Positions 58,912 to 64,000 of a stretch of 64,000 nucleotides of DNA are shown piece by piece (position 1 is the first letter of the stretch; each line of letters opens with the position of its first letter). Under the pieces are notes generated by a model. The model saw only the letters and a list, made by a program, of their open reading frames with translations, was not told where the DNA came from and searched no databases. The position numbers and the translations under genes are program-made. This DNA is from Enemella evansiae (GTDB lineage Bacteria > Actinomycetota > Actinomycetes > Propionibacteriales > Propionibacteriaceae). The stretch is taken from contig NZ_NMVP01000038.1 in the NCBI RefSeq assembly GCF_002250705.1, positions 62,001 to 126,000 on the forward strand, written 5' to 3'.

Positions 58912-61437
58912 TTGCGACATCTGCCGCGCTGGTTGTTCAACCTGCTGATCACCGTTGCGCTGGTGCTGGCGGCGCTGGCGAGCCTGGCGGTGGTCACGAT
59001 CCGGGAATCCTTCCCGCAGACCGAGGGCAGCACGACGGTGACCCCCTTGGCCAACCCGGTCACCGTGCTCCGCGACGCCCGCGGCGTACCCCAGATCTAT
59101 GCCGACACCCCCGAGGACCTGTTCGCGGCGCAGGGCTGGGTGTCCGCCCAGGACCGGTTCTTCGAGATGGACTTCCGCCGCCGCGTCACCGCGGGCCGGC
59201 TCGCCGAATGGTTCGGCCCCTCCCAGGTCGCGACCGACCGCTATGTCCGCACCCTGGGTTGGCGCCGGGTGGCCGAGCAGGAGTTCGCGATGCTCAGCTC
59301 CAGCAGCCGGCGCTATCTGGAGTCGTACGCCGCCGGGGTGAACGCCTATCTCACCTCGCGACAGCCCAGCGACCTCGGGGTCGAGTACACCATCCTTGGC
59401 CTGCAGGGCCGTGGCGCCCGGCCCGAACCGTGGTCCGGGGTGGATTCGTTGGCCTGGTTGAAGGCGATGGCCTGGCAGCTGGACGGCAACCGCACCTCCG
59501 AGATCGAGAACGCGGTGATGCGGCAGGTGGTCGGCCCGCAGCGGGCCGCCGAGCTGCGCCCGCCCTTCGACCCGCAGGTGTTCGAACCGATCGTCGGTCG
59601 GGGAGCGCCGGTGGCGGGGGAGTTCGACCCGAACGCCCGCCAGGGGCAGCAGCGCACCGCTCCGGAACTTCCCGCGGCCGCGGTACCGCAGTTGCGGGCG
59701 ATCGCCGAACTGGACGGCAAGCTGCCGGCGATGGTCGCGGACCGGGACAGCGGTGGTCTGGGCTCCAACTCCTGGGTGGTCTCCGGGGAGCGCACCGCCT
59801 CCGGCAAACCCATGCTGGCCAATGATCCGCACCTGGCCACCTCGATCCCGTCGGTCTTCACCCAGGTCGGGCTGCACTGCCGCAATGTCAGCGAGGGCTG
59901 CCCGTTCGATGTCACCGGATATTCCTTCTCCGGCATGCCCGGGGTGATGATCGGCCACAACGCCGACATCGCCTGGGGGATGACCACCCCCTACGTCGAC
60001 ACCCAGGATCTCTATCTGGAACAGGTGCGCGGCGGCAAGGTACGCCGCGGCGAGGACTGGGTCGAGCTGGAGACCCGCACCGAGACGATCGACGTCGCCG
60101 GGGAGGAACCACGCACGATCACGGTACGCACCGGATCGCATGGCCCATTGCTCTCCGATGTGGATGCGCAACTGCGGGGTGTGCCGGCGCCCGAGACCCC
60201 CGACGGGGTGGAGAGCGCGGTCGCGTTGAGCTGGACCGCGCTCACCCCGAGCGCCTCCCTGGATGCGGTGTTCGGGGTCAACGAGGCACGCAACTTCACC
60301 GAGTTCCGGCAGGCCGCGGAACGTCTCAAGGCGCCCTCGCAGAACCTGATCTACGCCGACACCCAGGGCAACATCGGCTATCAGCTGCCCGGTGACCTGC
60401 CGCGCCGCGGGGCCGGTGACGGCACCGTCCCGATGCCCGGCTGGGATCCGGCCTACGACTGGCAGGGCCGGGTGCCGTTCGCCGAACTGCCGTACGCCTA
60501 CAACCCGCCCCGGAACTACATCGTCGCCGCCAACCAGCAGATCATCGCCAACTATCCAGGGGTGCTCGGATCGGACTATTCGATGGGCTGGCGCAGTCAG
60601 CAGATCGGTGAGCGGATCAACGCCCTGCAACGGCCGATGACCGTCGAGGACAGCCAGGCGATCTTCACCGACAACCGCGTCCGGTTCGCCGACCGGATCG
60701 TGCCCTCGCTGCTGCGCGTGCCACCGGCGGAGGACTGGGTGCGGGACGGGCAGCAGGTGCTGCGTGACTGGGACCTGCAGGCCGGTCCGGATTCGGCCGG
60801 CGCGGCCTATTTCCAGTTGGTGATGAAGCATCTGCTGCGGCTCACCTTCGATGACGAGGTGCCGCCCGAACTGCGCACCGGCAATTCCGATCGCTGGTAC
60901 GGGGTGCTGGCCGAGCTGCTGCGCGATCCCCGCAATCCGTGGTGGGACGACAAGAACACCGTGATCGTCGAGGACCGGGACACGATCATCGCCCAGGCGA
61001 TGGTGGACGCCCGCCGCGACATCACGGTGCTGATGAGCCGGGATCCGTCGGGTTGGCAGTGGGGCAAGTCGCATCGGCTGCGGTTGCGCAACCAGACCTT
61101 CGGATCCTCGGGGATCGGTGCCCTGGAAGCGATCTTCAACCGCGGGGACGAACCGGTCGGCGGCGGGACGGCGATCGTCCAGGCCTTCGGTTTCGATGAC
61201 CGCAAGTGGGGTTTCGAGGTCACCTCCGGGCCGACGATGCGGATGGTCGTCGACCTGTCCGATCTGGACAATTCGCGGTGGGTGAACCAGTCGGGGCAGT
61301 CCGGGCACCCCTTCCATCCCAACTACGACGACCAGCTGGAGCTGCTGGCCCGTGGGGAGATGCCGCTCTGGCCCTATCGCCGCGAGGCCGTCGAAGCCGC
61401 CGCCGAGGAACGCCTGGAACTCCTCCCCGGCAGCTGA
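58912..61437 (+). CDS. Penicillin-acylase-family Ntn hydrolase
   Basis: 841 residues from TTG 58912. Membrane anchor (about 10-30), then a prepro-enzyme: alpha chain, spacer (about 250-290), and autocleavage before Ser in GGLGSNSWVVSG (about residue 283), the nucleophile of this family. Acts outside the membrane on amides such as acyl-homoserine lactones or beta-lactams; substrate unknown. TTG has AAGGA 5 bp upstream. GTG 58858 would give 859 residues but lies before the predicted transcript start. Confidence 0.88.
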   Translation: MRHLPRWLFNLLITVALVLAALASLAVVTIRESFPQTEGSTTVTPLANPVTVLRDARGVPQIYADTPEDLFAAQGWVSAQDRFFEMDFRRRVTAGRLAEWFGPSQVATDRYVRTLGWRRVAEQEFAMLSSSSRRYLESYAAGVNAYLTSRQPSDLGVEYTILGLQGRGARPEPWSGVDSLAWLKAMAWQLDGNRTSEIENAVMRQVVGPQRAAELRPPFDPQVFEPIVGRGAPVAGEFDPNARQGQQRTAPELPAAAVPQLRAIAELDGKLPAMVADRDSGGLGSNSWVVSGERTASGKPMLANDPHLATSIPSVFTQVGLHCRNVSEGCPFDVTGYSFSGMPGVMIGHNADIAWGMTTPYVDTQDLYLEQVRGGKVRRGEDWVELETRTETIDVAGEEPRTITVRTGSHGPLLSDVDAQLRGVPAPETPDGVESAVALSWTALTPSASLDAVFGVNEARNFTEFRQAAERLKAPSQNLIYADTQGNIGYQLPGDLPRRGAGDGTVPMPGWDPAYDWQGRVPFAELPYAYNPPRNYIVAANQQIIANYPGVLGSDYSMGWRSQQIGERINALQRPMTVEDSQAIFTDNRVRFADRIVPSLLRVPPAEDWVRDGQQVLRDWDLQAGPDSAGAAYFQLVMKHLLRLTFDDEVPPELRTGNSDRWYGVLAELLRDPRNPWWDDKNTVIVEDRDTIIAQAMVDARRDITVLMSRDPSGWQWGKSHRLRLRNQTFGSSGIGALEAIFNRGDEPVGGGTAIVQAFGFDDRKWGFEVTSGPTMRMVVDLSDLDNSRWVNQSGQSGHPFHPNYDDQLELLARGEMPLWPYRREAVEAAAEERLELLPGS

Positions 61438-61468
61438 ACCGTTCGCACCACCGCCCCCGGGCGTGAGG

Positions 61469-62215
61469 TCATTGGGCAGAGCCGAGCATCAGGGACACGA
61501 TCATCGCGACCAGCACGGAGTTGAAGACGAATGCGAGGATCCCCTGGGTCATCACCGCCCGGCGCGCCGCGGAGCTGGTGATGGCGGTGTCGGTGGTACC
61601 GAAGGTGGCTTGTACGGCCAGCGACAGATAGAGATAGTCGGTGAACTCGCGTTCGCTGTCCCGGTCGCCGGGGAACTCGAAGCCGCCATGCAGCAGATCG
61701 AAGCGGGCATAGTGGACCGCGTACATGATCGCGATGTTGGCCCAGGCCCCGGCCACCATCACCAACCCGAGCGCCAGCAGCGGGATCGAAGCGCGGAGCT
61801 GGGGAATGAAGACCATCACGACCAGTCCGACCAGCGCGAACAAGGAGATCTGGATCGACCAGGCGGGGCCGGAATCGTCATTCCGGAGCCGGTGCAGCAG
61901 ACCGCGCCGTCGCGGCTCCTTCTCTGGCTGCGCCTTGGGATCGGCGGTGACCGCGGCGCCCAGGGCGGCCCCGCTGAGCACGCCGAAGGTGCGCATGGTC
62001 AGCAGCGAATGCACCACGGTGTACATCGCCCACGACACGACCAGACCGACCAGCCACGAGTAGCGCAGGAGCTGCCGGTTGGTGAACGCGAGCGCCAGAC
62101 AACCCGCGCCGGCGGGTATCAGGATGATGAACATGGCCAGGTACGCCCGACGTTGCTCGGACAGCAGCCAACGGCTCCGGGGCTGTGGCCGAATCGGTGC
62201 GCTCATGGCATTCAT
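61469..62215 (-). CDS. DUF1345 membrane protein
   Basis: 248 residues with about five or six membrane helices; C-terminal block SEREFTDYLYLSLAVQATFGTTDT is characteristic of DUF1345. Function unknown. ATG 62215 (AGGA upstream) or 62206. Confidence 0.8.
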   Translation of the reverse strand: MNAMSAPIRPQPRSRWLLSEQRRAYLAMFIILIPAGAGCLALAFTNRQLLRYSWLVGLVVSWAMYTVVHSLLTMRTFGVLSGAALGAAVTADPKAQPEKEPRRRGLLHRLRNDDSGPAWSIQISLFALVGLVVMVFIPQLRASIPLLALGLVMVAGAWANIAIMYAVHYARFDLLHGGFEFPGDRDSEREFTDYLYLSLAVQATFGTTDTAITSSAARRAVMTQGILAFVFNSVLVAMIVSLMLGSAQ

Positions 62216-62240
62216 GGGCCAATCCTGCATTCGCGAGGGC

Positions 62241-62900
62241 TCAGTCGGGTGGTGGGACCAACCGGGTCGGGGTGATGAGCACATCCACCCGCCGGTCCCA
62301 GGGCTGTACCGGCAGGCTCGGCAGCACCTCGTCGTCGTTCAACGGCATGACGGTGACCGCATCCGCTGCGGCGTACTCCAGGGCGCGGTCGAACCAACCG
62401 CCGCCCATCCCGAGCCGCTCGCCGGCGGTGGTCCCGGCGAGCCCGGAGCAGACGATCACGCCCGCCTCGGCCAGTCCCTCGGCGCCGACCGGGTCGGTGG
62501 TGGGCTCGGGGATGCCCCACAGCCCGGCCCGTAACCGGTCCGGGCCGGCATAGGGCGCCCAGTCCGGTTCCCGGCGTACCGACCCGTCGGCGCGCCGATC
62601 GAGCACCGGCAACAGCACCCGGACCCCGTGGGCGGTGAGCCACCCGACCGTCTCCAGGGTGCCCGGTTCGTCAGCATGGGAGAGGTACGCCGCCACCACC
62701 GAATCCGGCTGGGGCGTACCCCAGAAATCCTGCAGCAGCAGGAAACGTGCATGGTCATCCGCCAGCCGTGCGGCCTCCGGCCGGGCCCGGCGACGGGTGC
62801 GGATCGCGCCGCGCAGCATCTCCTTGGCGGACCGCAATGCCTCCTGGTCCGCTGCGGATCCGGTGTCACCGGGGCGCCTGGGCGGTCCGGGCAGGTTCAT
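62241..62900 (-). CDS. 5-formyltetrahydrofolate cyclo-ligase
   Basis: A 219-residue MTHFS enzyme. GMGGGWFDRAL (about 163-173) is the phosphate loop; the N-terminal helix EMLRGAIRTRRRAR and WGIPEP are typical. Recycles 5-formyl-THF to methenyl-THF with ATP. Leaderless start, back-to-back with moeA across 18 bp. Confidence 0.9.
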   Translation of the reverse strand: MNLPGPPRRPGDTGSAADQEALRSAKEMLRGAIRTRRRARPEAARLADDHARFLLLQDFWGTPQPDSVVAAYLSHADEPGTLETVGWLTAHGVRVLLPVLDRRADGSVRREPDWAPYAGPDRLRAGLWGIPEPTTDPVGAEGLAEAGVIVCSGLAGTTAGERLGMGGGWFDRALEYAAADAVTVMPLNDDEVLPSLPVQPWDRRVDVLITPTRLVPPPD

Positions 62901-62905
62901 TCGCC

Positions 62906-62912
62906 TATCGTA
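62906..62912. promoter_or_regulatory. Shared bidirectional -10
   Basis: TATCGTA reads TATCGT on plus (7 bp to ATG 62919) and TACGAT on minus (6 bp to ATG 62900), in an 18-bp gap. Confidence 0.5.
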
Positions 62913-62918
62913 TGGGCC

Positions 62919-64000
62919 ATGGCTCTGTTCGGTCGAAAGAAGAAGGCTGCCCCCGCGCCCGAGGTGGTGGAGGAAGTCCCGACCCTGCCGGAACCCCCGG
63001 CCGCCAATGACGCCGGGCTGCGGGAGTGGCAGGCGCATCGGCAGTGGGTGCTCGACCAGATCGAACCGCTGCCGCCGTTCGGCATGCAGGTGCTGGATGC
63101 GCTCGGGCTGAGCCTGTGTGAGGACATCGAGGCCGATATCGCCCTGCCGGGGTTCGACAACGCGGCGATGGACGGATACGCGGTGCAGGCCGCCGACACC
63201 TGGAACGCCAGCGAGAACGCGCCGGCGTCGCTGGCCGTGGTGGGGGAGATCGCCGCCGGCTCGGTCGCCGACCGGGCGCTCGCCCCGGGCACGGCGATGA
63301 AGATCATGACCGGGGCCCCGGTGCCCGAGGGTGCCGACGCGGTGGTGCAGTACGAGCTCACCGATCGTGGTGTCGAGGATGTGCAGATCTTCGCGCAGAT
63401 CGAACAGGGCAAGAACATCCGGCTGCGCGGCTCCGACATCGAGGACGGTGAGCACCTGATGTCGGCCGGCACCCGCATCGACTCCCGCACCGTCGGGCTG
63501 CTGGCCGGGGTGGGCATCGACAAGGTGCTGGTCCGGCCGCGGCCGCGGGTGGTGGTGATCGCCACCGGCACCGAACTGGTCGAACCGGGACTGCCGCTGG
63601 GCGACAAGGGCGAGCTCTATGACTCCAACTCCTACATGCTGGCCGCCGCGGCCAAGGCCGCCGGCGCCCAGGTGTTCCGGGTCGGCGCGGTCGGCGACGA
63701 CGAGGAGGAGATGGCCCAGATCATCTCCGACCAGCTGGTGCGCGCCGACCTGATCGTCACCTCCGGCGGCATCTCGCAGGGTGACTGGGACGTGGTCAAG
63801 GCGGTCGCACCCAGCCTCGGTCTGGTCGACTTCGCCCAGCTCGCGATGCAGCCCGGCAAGCCGCAGGGCTTCGGCCTGATCGGTGAGGACCAGGTGCCGA
63901 TGTTGATGCTGCCCGGCAATCCGGTGTCCTCGTTCGTCTCCTTCGAGGTGTTCGTACGCCCGGTGCTGCGCAAGCTGATGGGGGTCGAACCGCTGTTCCG
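62919..64000 (+). CDS. moeA: Molybdopterin molybdotransferase, partial
   Basis: First 360 codons; the gene runs off the right edge. MoeA inserts molybdate into adenylylated molybdopterin. A Lys/Pro-rich N-terminal extension (about 1-30) precedes the family body: FDNAAMDGYAV, TGAPVPEGADAVV, ATGTELVEPG, SGGISQGDWD and LPGNPVSS are all present. ATG 62919 is fixed by the 18-bp gap to the divergent gene. Confidence 0.95.
   Translation, partial: MALFGRKKKAAPAPEVVEEVPTLPEPPAANDAGLREWQAHRQWVLDQIEPLPPFGMQVLDALGLSLCEDIEADIALPGFDNAAMDGYAVQAADTWNASENAPASLAVVGEIAAGSVADRALAPGTAMKIMTGAPVPEGADAVVQYELTDRGVEDVQIFAQIEQGKNIRLRGSDIEDGEHLMSAGTRIDSRTVGLLAGVGIDKVLVRPRPRVVVIATGTELVEPGLPLGDKGELYDSNSYMLAAAAKAAGAQVFRVGAVGDDEEEMAQIISDQLVRADLIVTSGGISQGDWDVVKAVAPSLGLVDFAQLAMQPGKPQGFGLIGEDQVPMLMLPGNPVSSFVSFEVFVRPVLRKLMGVEPLF

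Overview
The window is high-GC DNA packed with genes on both strands. Gene content points to an actinobacterium: HelR-type RNA polymerase motor, bacterial XPB with its Helicase_C_3 partner, IdeR/DtxR regulator, DUF3027 next to a long cold-shock protein, LGFP-repeat exoprotein, ECF41 sigma factor and an AbiEi/DUF559 protein. Propionibacteriales would fit, but nothing here fixes the family. Many genes lack a ribosome site and have a TAnnnT -10 box 5-7 bp before the start codon, the actinobacterial signature of leaderless mRNAs.

Layout. 1-9.7 kb: two tandem paralogous lipoproteins, CutC-amidase pair, AbiEi/DUF559 protein, aldehyde dehydrogenase, HelR, Nudix and CBS proteins. 9.7-12.7 kb: an ECF41 sigma operon with a recognisable autoregulatory promoter, a WcbI-like protein and a membrane protein. 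12.8-18.4 kb: a tightly coupled minus-strand operon with XPB helicase. 18.6-24.3 kb: RIO kinase, MFS exporter/LysR pair, cold shock-DUF3027, LGFP exoprotein. 24.4-30.3 kb: purine permease, sulfatase, and an MFS transporter with a degenerate ROK regulator. 30.3-33.2 kb: YczE/MocR divergent pair and a repeat-rich membrane protein. 33.2-36.4 kb: SDR-like protein, flavin monooxygenase and DoxX behind one operator. 36.4-41.3 kb: Fic protein with putative autoregulatory operator, pyruvate carboxylase. 41.3-47 kb: membrane proteins, DyP peroxidase, PIG-L deacetylase, serC and pdxH divergent. 47-51.5 kb: amino-sugar catabolism (SIS, nagA), iron regulator with an unknown partner, thioredoxin. 51.3-51.8 kb: a candidate structured ncRNA with terminator, and tRNA-Arg(CCU). 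51.9-64 kb: ATP ligase, M20 peptidase, UDPGP-family uridylyltransferase, mscL, CpaB-like SAF protein, FmdB zinc ribbon, penicillin-acylase-family hydrolase, DUF1345, 5-formyl-THF cyclo-ligase and a moeA cut by the window edge.

Most notable: (i) a ~180-nt candidate RNA at 51321-51500 with five nested helices, two hairpins and a terminator stem; (ii) two copies of a ~75-bp palindromic element with conserved arms but unrelated interiors (3977-4053, 51843-51919); (iii) paired DnaA-box-like 9-mers repeated at two loci; (iv) an SDR homologue lacking the catalytic Tyr and Lys; (v) several overlapping upstream ORFs and well-formed operators. No CRISPR array, rRNA, prophage or complete insertion sequence was seen.
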